From: Deltaproteobacteria bacterium
Lineage (GTDB): Bacteria > Myxococcota_A > UBA9160 > PR03
Assembly (NCBI GenBank): GCA_018262315.1
Contig: JAGSPS010000188.1
Span: 1-6,500, forward strand
DNA: 6,500 nt
Direction: 5' to 3'
Shown piece after piece: positions 1 to 6,399 of the stretch. The translations under genes and the position numbers were made by a program. The notes under the pieces were generated by a model. It did not search any database. It was not told the DNA's origin and saw only the letters and a list, made by a program, of their open reading frames with translations. Numbering within the stretch: position 1 is the first letter of the stretch; the number at the start of each line of letters is the position of its first letter.

Positions 1-957
1 CTCCTTCTTGATCACCATCCGCTCGAGGAAGCGCACGAAGCCACGCCGCGGGTCGAGGCGCTGGCGATCGGTGAAGTCGTAGACACCGTAAAAGGGCACG
101 GCCGCCTGCACGCGGGTGTCGACGTCCTCGAAGCCGGGCTGGTACTCGGGGTCGTTCGCGGTGAGACCGGTGAGCGCCGTGAGATGTCCGCCGGCCGAGC
201 CGCCGGTCACCGCCAGGAAGCGGGCGTCGCCACCGTAGTCGGCGACGTGCTCGCGGATCCAGCGGATCGCGAGCTTCACGTCGACGAGGTGATCGGGGAA
301 CGTCGCGCGCGGCGAGAGCCGGTAGTTGGCAGCGACGCACACCCAGCCGCGCGCCGCGAGGTGGTTCATCAGCGGCAGCGCCTGCTGGCGCTTGTGGCCG
401 ATCGTCCAGCCGCCGCCGTGGATCTGCAACAGGACGGGTGCGCCGCTGGTGCCGTCGCGCGGGGTATAGACATCGAGCAGGTGTCGCTTGCCCGCACCTT
501 CCGCGTAGCGGATGTCGTGGACCACGCGCACCTCGGGGTGCCGGAAACGGAACGGATTCACCAGGCGTCCGTGCGGCTCGAAGGCGTCGCGCAGCTTCGC
601 CGCGCTCGGTTCGGCCGCTTCGCGATAGCCCGCGCCGAGGCCCCGCAGCAGCGCATTCTCGATCTCGCCCTCGGAGCGACGCGCCACCGGCACCATCGCG
701 AGCAGCGCCGCCCACGAGGCGAAGGTGATGCCGAGCCCGAGCCAGCCCGGCCAGGCGGAGAGCGCACCGGCCCAGACAAAGAAGAGCGTCGCGGCCAGCT
801 GCCACGCGAAATGATGCGCCACCAGCTCGCTGGTGAGCCAACCCGCAAAAAAGCTGGGCGCGGCGAGAAGACTGTTCGCGGGGCGCGGCAGGTAGGCGTT
901 GAAGGTGAAGAGCGCGCCCACGATCGTCACGAGCAGGAAGAGCCAGGGAATGGTCAT
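1..957 (-). CDS. Membrane-anchored alpha/beta hydrolase (HSL/BD-FAE-type esterase), C-terminus cut by window edge
   Basis: The visible 319 residues form an N-terminal membrane part followed by an alpha/beta hydrolase domain. Hydrophobic segments lie at about residues 4-22, 51-68 and 71-90. The hydrolase domain begins near residue 145 (VHDIRYAEG). The oxyanion motif HGGGW is at 180-184, NYRLSP at 211-216, and the nucleophile elbow GGSAGGH at 252-258 makes Ser254 the expected catalytic serine. The catalytic Asp and His should lie beyond the left edge. Family knowledge gives ester hydrolysis of lipids or small esters; the true substrate cannot be read. The ATG at 957 is chosen because it is followed directly by the first membrane helix and by an uninterrupted frame. 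The gene lies 51 bases after the ktrA stop and may be the last gene of the run or have its own promoter: a TAGGAT hexamer sits at 966-971, without a clear -35 partner. The hydrolase fold is secure; the cellular role is not. Confidence 0.92.
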   Translation of the reverse strand, partial: MTIPWLFLLVTIVGALFTFNAYLPRPANSLLAAPSFFAGWLTSELVAHHFAWQLAATLFFVWAGALSAWPGWLGLGITFASWAALLAMVPVARRSEGEIENALLRGLGAGYREAAEPSAAKLRDAFEPHGRLVNPFRFRHPEVRVVHDIRYAEGAGKRHLLDVYTPRDGTSGAPVLLQIHGGGWTIGHKRQQALPLMNHLAARGWVCVAANYRLSPRATFPDHLVDVKLAIRWIREHVADYGGDARFLAVTGGSAGGHLTALTGLTANDPEYQPGFEDVDTRVQAAVPFYGVYDFTDRQRLDPRRGFVRFLERMVIKKE

Positions 958-1008
958 CGGCAGGGATCCTAGCCGCGCGCGCGCCGCGTCGCGCACGAAG
1001 TTCGGGGT

Positions 1009-1668
1009 TCAGGCCTTGCGGCGTGGCAGCGCCGCGAGCGCCGGATCGGCGCCTGCGACGATCAGCGCGTCCGAATCCTTCAGCACCGCGTCGGGATCGG
1101 GCGGAACGTGCACGATCTCGGTGAGCGCGCAACGCACCGCGATCACCTGGATGCCGAGTCGGCCGCGCGGATCCAGCTCGCGCAGCGAGCGACCCACCCA
1201 CGCCGACGGGATCGCGATCTCCTGGATCGAGTGGCCCTCGCCGAGCGGCAGGTAGTCGAGCACCTCGGTCGCGCCCATGCGGTGCGCGAGTCGCACGCCC
1301 GCCTCCTTTTCGGGGATGATCACTTCGCTGACGCCGAGGGCGTTGAGCGCGCGCGCTTCGGCGTCGCCCGCCGCCTTCACGTAGAGGTCGCGCACGCCGA
1401 GGTCGCGCAATGCGACGGTCGCGAGAATGCTGGCCGCGAGGTTCTCGCCCATGCTGATCACCGCGGCGTCCACGCCCGCGACGCCCGCTCCGCGCAGCAC
1501 CACGGGATCGGTGGCGTCGCCCTGCACCGCGCGACTCACGAACTCGGCGTGGCGATCGATCAGGATGCCGTCCGCCTCGATCGCGATCACCTCGTGGCCG
1601 AGCGATTCGAGGGTGCGCGCCACCCACGAGCCGAACTTGCCGAGCCCGATCACCGCGTAGCGACTCAT
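1009..1668 (-). CDS. ktrA: Ktr-type potassium uptake regulatory subunit, RCK domain protein KtrA
   Basis: This 219-residue cytoplasmic protein is the nucleotide-binding gate ring of a Ktr potassium transporter. It opens with a Rossmann fold: the glycine motif GLGKFG at residues 8-13, an acidic Glu31 at the end of the second strand (VIAIEAD, where the ribose of a nucleotide is normally held), and QGDATD at 49-54. The C-terminal TrkA-C (RCK_C) subdomain covers about 135-207. One RCK unit of about 220 residues fits KtrA/KtrC rather than TrkA, which has two. The ATG at 1668 is preceded by an AAGGAAG ribosome binding site (1673-1679). The gene follows ktrB by 24 bases in the same direction, so the pair is almost certainly cotranscribed. 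In the family, an octamer of this subunit binds ATP/ADP or NAD(H) and controls the KtrB dimer. Confidence 0.95.
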   Translation of the reverse strand: MSRYAVIGLGKFGSWVARTLESLGHEVIAIEADGILIDRHAEFVSRAVQGDATDPVVLRGAGVAGVDAAVISMGENLAASILATVALRDLGVRDLYVKAAGDAEARALNALGVSEVIIPEKEAGVRLAHRMGATEVLDYLPLGEGHSIQEIAIPSAWVGRSLRELDPRGRLGIQVIAVRCALTEIVHVPPDPDAVLKDSDALIVAGADPALAALPRRKA

Positions 1669-1692
1669 TCCACTTCCTTCGCTCGGTACCCG

Positions 1693-3090
1693 TCAGCCGA
1701 CCAGCACGTCTTCGCGGCCGAGACGATAGGGCTGCTTGCGGCGGCTGCGACGCGCCATCGCCTCGAGCGCCGCGAGCGGCCCCACGCGGCCGAGGAACAT
1801 CAGCAGCACGATCAGCACGCGGCCTGGCGGCGACAGATCAGCCGTCTTGTTCATCGAGAGCCCGACGGTGCCGAGGGCGCTCTGCGCTTCGAAGACCAGT
1901 TGGATGAAATGCTCCCGGTCGAGGGCCGCGCTCGCGCGCGGCAGCTCGACCCAGAGCAGCATGAAAACGAAGGCGAAGAGCAGCAGGATTGCTACCACCG
2001 CGAGGCCGACGGCGCGCTGCACCGTGGCGTCGGGCACCGAGTGGTTGGCGAACGACACGTCGGTGCGGCCGCGCAGCCGCGCAAGGAAGAGCAGCGCGAG
2101 CAGCGCCGCCGTGGTGGTCTTGACGCCGCCCGCCGTCGAACCCGGCGAGCCGCCGATCCACATCAGCGCCAGCGTCAGCACCAGCGACGGGTTGGTGACC
2201 TGCGTGTAGTCGATGGTGTTGAAGCCCGCCGTGCGCGGCGTCACCGCCATGAACGCCGCGTTCGCGACCCGCGCGACGAAGCCGTGACCGGCCAGCGTGT
2301 GGTTCCACTCGAAGAACACGTAGAGCGGCGTGGCGCCCGCGATCAGCACCGCCGTGGTGATCAGCACCAGCCGCGTGTGCAGCGTCACGCGACGGCGTCG
2401 GCCGCGCAGCCGCGCCTGCAAATCCTCGAAGACCAGGAAGCCGAGGCCGCCCGCGATGATCAGCAGCGCGATCACCGCGAGCGCCGGCAGATCGCCCGCG
2501 TGCGTGGCGAGTCCGTCGCGGAACGTCGAGAAGCCGGCGTTGCAGAAGGCGGAGATGGCGTGGAAGAGCGCCGGCCAGAGCGCGCCAGCGTTGCCGAGCG
2601 AGCCGCGCCAGTCGAGCCAGAGCAGCAGCGCGCCGAGCGCTTCGACGGTGAGCGTCACACGCGCGACGGAGCGCACCACCGCGCCCACGCCGCCTTCGGG
2701 CATCAGCACCGTCGGACCCACCGCCACCTCTTCGACTTCCAGCGACGTGCGCCGCCCGAGCGAGGCGGCAGCGAGTGCGGCGAGCGTCACGATGCCAATG
2801 CCGCCGAGCTGGATCAGCGCGAGCAGCCAGAGCTGACCGGGAAACGTCATCCGGCTCGACACGTCGAACACCGAGAGACCCGTCACGCACACCGCGCTGG
2901 TGGCCATGAACAACGCATCGACGAAACCAGGGCGTTCGCCGATCCACAGGCCGGGCAACACCAGGAAACCCAGCGTGCCCATCGCGATCAGCGCGGCGAA
3001 CGATGCGACGAGCAGTTGCGGCGCTGACAGATCGACGCGCGCGCGAGCCGGTTCGCGACCGTTTCCTCCACGCCGTCGGCCCAGATCCAC
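1693..3090 (-). CDS. ktrB: Ktr/Trk-type potassium channel subunit KtrB
   Basis: This 465-residue integral membrane protein forms the K+ translocating subunit, in family members usually Na+-dependent. Four membrane-pore-membrane repeats can be recognised from their pore loops: SAVCVTGLS (65-73), SAFCNAGFS (180-188), TPRTAGFN (284-291) and SALGTVGLS (404-412). Each holds the single filter glycine expected for this superfamily (G71, G186, G289, G410). The hallmark GGSPGSTAGGVKTTT lies at 313-327, and MFLGRVGPL with its conserved arginine (R435) near the end. The start is GTG at 3090, 16 bases after the stop of the upstream flavoprotein gene; no strong ribosome binding site is visible, so coupling to the upstream gene is possible. 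The residues before about 22 are basic and outside the membrane. Length and the partnered single-RCK protein favour KtrB over the slightly longer TrkH. Confidence 0.96.
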   Translation of the reverse strand: MDLGRRRGGNGREPARARVDLSAPQLLVASFAALIAMGTLGFLVLPGLWIGERPGFVDALFMATSAVCVTGLSVFDVSSRMTFPGQLWLLALIQLGGIGIVTLAALAAASLGRRTSLEVEEVAVGPTVLMPEGGVGAVVRSVARVTLTVEALGALLLWLDWRGSLGNAGALWPALFHAISAFCNAGFSTFRDGLATHAGDLPALAVIALLIIAGGLGFLVFEDLQARLRGRRRRVTLHTRLVLITTAVLIAGATPLYVFFEWNHTLAGHGFVARVANAAFMAVTPRTAGFNTIDYTQVTNPSLVLTLALMWIGGSPGSTAGGVKTTTAALLALLFLARLRGRTDVSFANHSVPDATVQRAVGLAVVAILLLFAFVFMLLWVELPRASAALDREHFIQLVFEAQSALGTVGLSMNKTADLSPPGRVLIVLLMFLGRVGPLAALEAMARRSRRKQPYRLGREDVLVG

Positions 3091-3106
3091 GCCGGCACTC
3101 TAGCGA

Positions 3107-4231
3107 CTAGACGTCCTTCGGCTGGAGCTGCTCGAAGCGGTCGACCGCGTCCACGTAGTCTTCGACGAGCTGCCGGATCACGTCGCGTACCGAGCGCTCT
3201 TCGTTCATCAGCCCGACCACCTGCCCAACCGGGTTGAATGCCACCGCTTGCGCCTTGGCGGCGTAGCGGTTGGTGCGCGAGACCGCGTCGGCGGTGACCA
3301 TGAACTGCAGCGGCATGCCGAGCGGCTTGGGGTTCTCCGGCCTCTCCCACGCCTCGGTCCAGTCGTTGCGGAGCATGCGGCACGGCTTGCCGGTCCAGGC
3401 GCGCGAGCGCACCGTGTCGTGGCTGGTCGCCGCGAGCAGCGACTGCTTCGCGGCGGGCGCCGCCTCGGCTTCGTCGACCGTCAGCCAGATCGAGCCGGTC
3501 CAGACGCCCTGCGCGCCCAGCATCAGCGCCGCCGCCATCTGGCGTCCGTCGCCGATGCCGCCCGCCGCGAGCACCGGCAGCGGCGAGACCGCGTCGATCA
3601 CCTGCGGCCACAGCACGATGCTCCCGATGTCGCCGGTGTGACCGCCGCCCTCACCGCCCTGCGCGATCACGAAGTCCACGCCCGCGGCCTTGTGCGCGAG
3701 CGCGTGCTTGACGCTGCCGCACAACGCGCCGACCAGGCGACCCGATTGCTGGATCTCCCGGATGATCTCCGCGGGCGGCGTGCCGAGCGCGTTCGCGACG
3801 AGCTTCACCTTCGGGTGCTTCAGCATCACCTCGATCTGCGGGCCGGCGGTGGCGGCCGTCCAGCCGAGCAGCTCGCGGGTCTGCGTGCCTTCGGGCAGCT
3901 CCGGCACGCCGTGCTCGGCGAGCAGTCGCTTCGCGAAGGCGCGATGCTCGGGCGGAACCATCGCGCGCAGCTTCGCTTCGAGCTCCGCGGGGTCGTCCAT
4001 CCCCTTCCCCTCGTACTTGCCGGGGATCACGATGTCTACGCCGTACGGCTTGTCGCCTACGTGCTCGTCGATCCACTTGAGTTCGATCTCCAGCTGCTCG
4101 GCGCTGAAGCCGACCGCCCCGAGCACGCCGAGGCCCCCGGCATTCGAGACCGCGGCGACCACGTCGCGGCAGTGGGTGAAAGCAAAGATGGGGAACTCGA
4201 TGCCGAGCCGTTCGCAGAGGGGGGTGCGCAT
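3107..4231 (-). CDS. Nitronate monooxygenase-like FMN enzyme (NMO / 2-nitropropane dioxygenase family)
   Basis: This is a 374-residue TIM-barrel flavoprotein. The N-terminus (RTPLCERLGIEFPIFAF) and the following AAVSNAGGLGVLGA (26-39) are the typical opening of this family. GGEGGGHTG (192-200) holds the His198 expected at the active site. LAAGGIGDGRQMAAALMLGAQGV (221-243) is the FMN phosphate-binding strand-loop-helix. Family members oxidise alkyl nitronates such as propionate-3-nitronate; related proteins reduce enoyl groups, so the substrate is inferred. The frame stays open far upstream to 4834, but ATG 4231 is preferred: family homology starts exactly there, a strong AGGAGA site (4237-4242) sits 5 bases before it, and the upstream extension is made of toxin-antitoxin genes read out of frame. 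It is the first gene of the run leading into ktrB, whose start is 16 bases after this stop. The pairing with potassium uptake has no obvious biochemical logic. Confidence 0.92.
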   Translation of the reverse strand: MRTPLCERLGIEFPIFAFTHCRDVVAAVSNAGGLGVLGAVGFSAEQLEIELKWIDEHVGDKPYGVDIVIPGKYEGKGMDDPAELEAKLRAMVPPEHRAFAKRLLAEHGVPELPEGTQTRELLGWTAATAGPQIEVMLKHPKVKLVANALGTPPAEIIREIQQSGRLVGALCGSVKHALAHKAAGVDFVIAQGGEGGGHTGDIGSIVLWPQVIDAVSPLPVLAAGGIGDGRQMAAALMLGAQGVWTGSIWLTVDEAEAAPAAKQSLLAATSHDTVRSRAWTGKPCRMLRNDWTEAWERPENPKPLGMPLQFMVTADAVSRTNRYAAKAQAVAFNPVGQVVGLMNEERSVRDVIRQLVEDYVDAVDRFEQLQPKDV

Positions 4232-4236
4232 GGGAG

Positions 4237-4242
4237 TCTCCT
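4237..4242 (-). promoter_or_regulatory. Ribosome binding site that fixes the NMO start
   Basis: AGGAGA on the minus strand, 5 bases before ATG 4231. It is the strongest Shine-Dalgarno match seen at any start in the window, and it decides against the 200-codon longer reading of the same frame. Confidence 0.85.
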
Positions 4243-4253
4243 GAAAACTGGGG

Positions 4254-4290
4254 GCCGTCCCGCGTGCTTGGGCTCGTCCCGCGTAGCGAG
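4254..4290. repeat. Short direct repeat and hairpin in the NMO leader
   Basis: The decamer cgtcccgcgt occurs twice about 19 bases apart in the stretch between the putative operator and the NMO ribosome binding site. The second copy lies inside GGCTCG-(10)-CGAGCC, which can form a 6-bp hairpin. There is no T-run, so it is not a standard terminator. It may be an RNA structure in the NMO leader or a chance feature of GC-rich DNA. Confidence 0.35.
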
Positions 4291-4333
4291 CCGAAGGCGA
4301 GCGGCGATGTCCATGAGGACCGTATCGCGGAAT

Positions 4334-4347
4334 TGAAACGTGTTCTA
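4334..4347 (-). promoter_or_regulatory. KstR-like palindromic operator upstream of the NMO-ktrBA run
   Basis: The minus strand reads TAGAACACGTTTCA, which matches all eight fixed positions of the published KstR consensus TNNAACNNGTTNNA (TetR-family repressor of steroid and lipid catabolism). It lies in an AT-richer patch between the toxin stop and the NMO start, about 100 bases before that start, a sensible place for an operator controlling the NMO gene. No clear -35/-10 pair could be assigned. The match is seen directly; the binding protein and its ligand are inference, and the organism may use another TetR regulator with the same half-site. Confidence 0.42.
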
Positions 4348-4365
4348 GTCCTGGACGGGGAGAGT

Positions 4366-4638
4366 TCAGAGATCGCGCAGCAGTCGGTCGTAGTCGGCGT
4401 GGTTGCCGATCCAGAACCAGATCCACGTCCCGCCGTCGCGAACTGCGAGGGCACGGTAGCCGAGTCCGACGCGCGCCGAGTAGATCGAACGCGTCGCGTG
4501 GACCGGCTTGAAGCGCAGGCTGGGATGATTGATCGGGGTCCTGCTGGAAGGTTGCGTAGGCGCGGCGCGCACGACGCTGGACGTCGACCGGAAGAGCTGG
4601 AGCGCTCGTCGGAAGCGCTCGGTCGTGACCGAGTTCAA
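4366..4638 (-). CDS. RelE/ParE-like toxin, apparently damaged by two compensating frameshifts
   Basis: The open frame has 90 codons. Its C-terminal half is a textbook RelE/ParE-superfamily toxin of the group ending in a WFWIG-HADYD motif: NHPSLRFKPVH (37-47), IYSARVGLGYRALAVRD (52-68), WIWFWIGNHADYD (72-84). Its start, MNSVTTERFRRAL, also fits. Residues 15-36 do not: the expected two helices are encoded in another frame of the same DNA (4530-4598), reading ALPVDVQRRARRAYATFQ and then QDPD. A loss of one base near 4595-4600 followed by a gain near 4528-4535 would explain this, leaving the frame open but the core replaced. Such toxins act on translation (mRNA cleavage) or on gyrase; which applies here is unknown. 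The start is TTG at 4638, overlapping the antitoxin stop as TTGA, so translation is coupled. The product is probably inactive if the sequence is correct. Confidence 0.72.
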   Translation of the reverse strand: MNSVTTERFRRALQLFRSTSSVVRAAPTQPSSRTPINHPSLRFKPVHATRSIYSARVGLGYRALAVRDGGTWIWFWIGNHADYDRLLRDL

Positions 4639-4853
4639 CGCGTCTGCGGGTCGAGAGGCTGGGTCTTGCCGCGGCGGTGCTCGGCCAACGCTTCGTCCGC
4701 CAACTCGTCGAGCGATTCGGGCGAGCCTGCGAGCGCGGCGTCGAAGCGATCCTCGGCTTCGATCTCAGCGAGAATCGCCGCAGCGAGATCTTCCTGCTCG
4801 GATTCCGGCAGTCGCGATGCGATCGCGAATACATGCTCGAGCGACTTGGTCAT
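4635..4853 (-). CDS. Small antitoxin of the RelE/ParE-like module
   Basis: This 72-residue acidic protein opens MTKSLEHVFAIASRLPESEQ and continues with an EDLAAAILAEIEAEDRFD helix. Such a 'LPE.EQ..LA..IL.E...E..WD' pattern is common in small antitoxins encoded just before RelE/ParE-like toxins. The later ESLDELADEALAEHRRGKTQPLDP segment resembles the charged toxin-wrapping tail of those proteins. The gene overlaps the toxin start by four bases (TTGA), the classic antitoxin-first arrangement. ATG 4853 is chosen because the protein pattern starts there; the in-frame extension to 4928 is serine/proline-rich and unlike the family. The ribosome binding site is weak. A role in neutralising the toxin and repressing its own operon is inferred from the family. 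Confidence 0.72.
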   Translation of the reverse strand: MTKSLEHVFAIASRLPESEQEDLAAAILAEIEAEDRFDAALAGSPESLDELADEALAEHRRGKTQPLDPQTR

Positions 4854-4940
4854 GAGCTGGCCCCGAGACGATGGGGGTGAAGAGAGGCTGGGAGGGTATC
4901 GCGAGGAGAGCGCCGCGCACATGGGCATGGGCGGCAGGGC

Positions 4941-5132
4941 TCACGCGCCGAAACGCCGCCTGACTTCCTCGTGGGGCATCCCTTCACCCGCGTCCAACTG
5001 CGCGAGCCCTTCGTCGATCCTGGCGAAAAAGACGAGCCGCTCGATTGCGTCGTCGATGGTGGCGTCAACTGGAAGATCCCTCAGCGCCTTGAGGATCCGG
5101 TCCTTCGGAGTTGCGTTGGTTCCGTCGGCCAC
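4941..5132 (-). CDS. Second small antitoxin-like protein, without a toxin partner
   Basis: This is a 63-residue protein with a GTG start at 5132. It has a predicted helical build: KDRILKALRDLPVDATIDD (10-28), AIERLVFFARIDEGLAQL (29-46), then DAGEGMPHEEVRRRFG (47-62). The central 'I.RL.F.A.I..GL...DAGE..PHEEV..R' pattern is the one seen in small antitoxins paired with RelE/ParE-type toxins. Here the next gene downstream is another antitoxin (4853-4635) after an 87-base gap, so no cognate toxin is present unless it has been deleted or the single toxin serves both. It starts only 20 bases after the stop of the broken cas3 frame. The ribosome binding site is poor. Function is inferred from pattern and context only. 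Confidence 0.6.
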   Translation of the reverse strand: MADGTNATPKDRILKALRDLPVDATIDDAIERLVFFARIDEGLAQLDAGEGMPHEEVRRRFGA

Positions 5133-5152
5133 TGCCGTAGGCTAGCACGCGA

Positions 5153-6067
5153 TCATCGGGTCCTCGCATCACGCCGGCGGTGAGTGATGGCGAGTACGTC
5201 GCTTTGCTCAGCCACCTCGTCGGCCAACTGTGCATATGGTGTCGGCTCGAAGCTCGCGGGCCACCGCACCTCGATACGCCGCAGGCTTTCGAAGGCACGT
5301 ACATCGGGCGGGACGATTTCATGCATCGACTCGAAGCCGAAGCAGCCCAGTGATGCGCGGCCGAAGGCAGGTTGCGTTGCGGTGCAGATTACGAGACTCG
5401 CGCCGTACTCGTCGACCAAGGCGCCCAGCACTTCCAGGGTCGGCTCCAGCAGATGCGGCGGCATGGTTTGCGCTTCGTCGAGCACGACTATGCTCCGAGC
5501 GAGATTGTGGAGCTTGCGGCAGCTCGACGTTCGCCGTGCGAACAGACTTTCGAAGAGCTGAACAGTCGTCGTGACTACGACCGGCACGTCCCAGTTCTGC
5601 GCGGCGAGCCGCGAGAGCGCTGTCTCGCGCCGCGGATCGAAGCTGGAGTGGTGCTCGAATACCGCGGCACCGTCGCCGAAAGCGTTGCGGTAGACATCTG
5701 CATTCTGTTCGAGGATCGACGTGTAGGGGATCGCGACGACGACGCGATGCAGGCCATGGATTCGAGCGTGCTCCAGTGCAAACTCCATCCCGGCTAGCGT
5801 CTTGCCTCCACCGGTCGGAACCGTGAGCGTGAAAACTCCAGGAGGAGCCGGCGCAGCGCTGACGGCGGCGGCGCGGATCGCGCGGCGAACCGCGTTGACC
5901 GCCGTTACCGGCGCGCGCGCCTGCTTCGCGTCGACGTAAGCCCGCAGCCGAACAAGAAGAGTCTCGATCGAGAGCGTCCTCGCCTCTCCTCGAATCTGCG
6001 ACTTGCTCCGATCGAAGAACTCCTCAGTATCCAAGAAGTCGGCATCGCAGAGTGCCGAGAACAGCAT
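5153..6067 (-). CDS. Surviving open frame of the cas3 remnant: HD end plus first helicase domain
   Basis: This 304-codon frame begins at an internal methionine (ATG 6067; no ATG, GTG or TTG lies between it and the TGA at 6203). It starts with the end of the HD nuclease domain, MLFSALCDADFLDTEEFF, where DAD is usual. It then carries the RecA-1 helicase domain: Walker A TVPTGGGKT (82-90, Lys89), IPYTSILEQN (113-122), EHHSSFD (138-144), VTTTVQLFESLF (165-176), Walker B/DEAQ (LDEAQTMPP, 196-204) and motif III CTATQPAF (228-235). It ends just after VLAITHRRRDAR (291-302). The whole second RecA domain with the arginine-finger motif and the C-terminal domain are missing. An ATPase without RecA-2 cannot unwind DNA, so even if translated it should be inactive as Cas3. 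Gene callers are likely to report it as a short helicase. Confidence 0.85.
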   Translation of the reverse strand: MLFSALCDADFLDTEEFFDRSKSQIRGEARTLSIETLLVRLRAYVDAKQARAPVTAVNAVRRAIRAAAVSAAPAPPGVFTLTVPTGGGKTLAGMEFALEHARIHGLHRVVVAIPYTSILEQNADVYRNAFGDGAAVFEHHSSFDPRRETALSRLAAQNWDVPVVVTTTVQLFESLFARRTSSCRKLHNLARSIVVLDEAQTMPPHLLEPTLEVLGALVDEYGASLVICTATQPAFGRASLGCFGFESMHEIVPPDVRAFESLRRIEVRWPASFEPTPYAQLADEVAEQSDVLAITHRRRDARTR

Positions 6068-6399
6068 GCGAATCCAGAGTTCAAAGCGACGCTTGATTCG
6101 GTCGGCATCCTCAGCGTTGACAGGCTTGGTCTCGAATGGTGGTGCGAGCCCGCGCTTCCCGAGGATCTCGGCGGGCGGTTCGCCCGTGAGCGCGTCGCCC
6201 AGTCATTGTTTCTTCCGCTCCATCCGACTGCGCAAATTCGACTGATTCGCGAGCCCCGCGTGATGACCCGCGATAACGAATGCGAGCACTCTTCCAAGAG
6301 GCCCTACAGTTCATATGCCTTCAAGGCGCCCGCGCTGGAATGATCCACTCGCCCTCGGCGCGGTTCGCTTAAGGTTTCCTCTGCCTCGATGTGTGCGTC
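5153..6399 (-). pseudogene. cas3: cas3 remnant (type I CRISPR nuclease-helicase), broken at both ends and internally
   Basis: Cas3 sequence can be followed through two frames. Frame one (6399-6304) reads DAHIE, then GRVDHSSAGALKAYEL, the HD-domain region with the family's HST/SAGA motif, and runs into TAG at 6304-6306. The next Cas3 block, GPLGRVLAFVIAGHHAGLAN, is in the frame used by the rest of the gene, so about one base is missing near 6304-6312. In that frame an isolated TGA (6203-6205) interrupts RMERKKQ and LGDALTGEPP, where the family runs on continuously. After it the frame is clean to 5153. The 5' part with the first HD motif (LWHDLGK region) is absent: before DAHIE only a proline/arginine-rich reading remains. 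The 3' half is absent: homology ends at HRRRDAR (about 5164). Full Cas3 is about 700-800 residues. The HST/SAGA and IPYTSILEQN features resemble subtype I-C-like proteins, but I would not fix the subtype. Confidence 0.9.

Noticed and set aside
184..972. 262-codon plus-strand open frame opposite the hydrolase
   Set aside because: Low-complexity Arg/Ala/Glu-rich product antisense to a protein with clear HGGGW and GGSAGG motifs.
1108..3027. 639-codon open frame on the plus strand, antisense to ktrA and ktrB
   Set aside because: Its product is a His/Arg/Glu-rich string with no domain pattern. It is a codon-bias shadow of two well-supported genes on the other strand.
4232..4834. 200-codon N-terminal extension of the nitronate monooxygenase-like protein
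   Set aside because: No family homology except a piece of the neighbouring toxin read in this frame. The strong ribosome binding site and the family N-terminus both point to ATG 4231.
4854..4928. Longer start for the 72-residue antitoxin
   Set aside because: The extra 25 residues are Ser/Pro-rich and unlike antitoxin N-termini; ATG 4853 starts the recognisable part.
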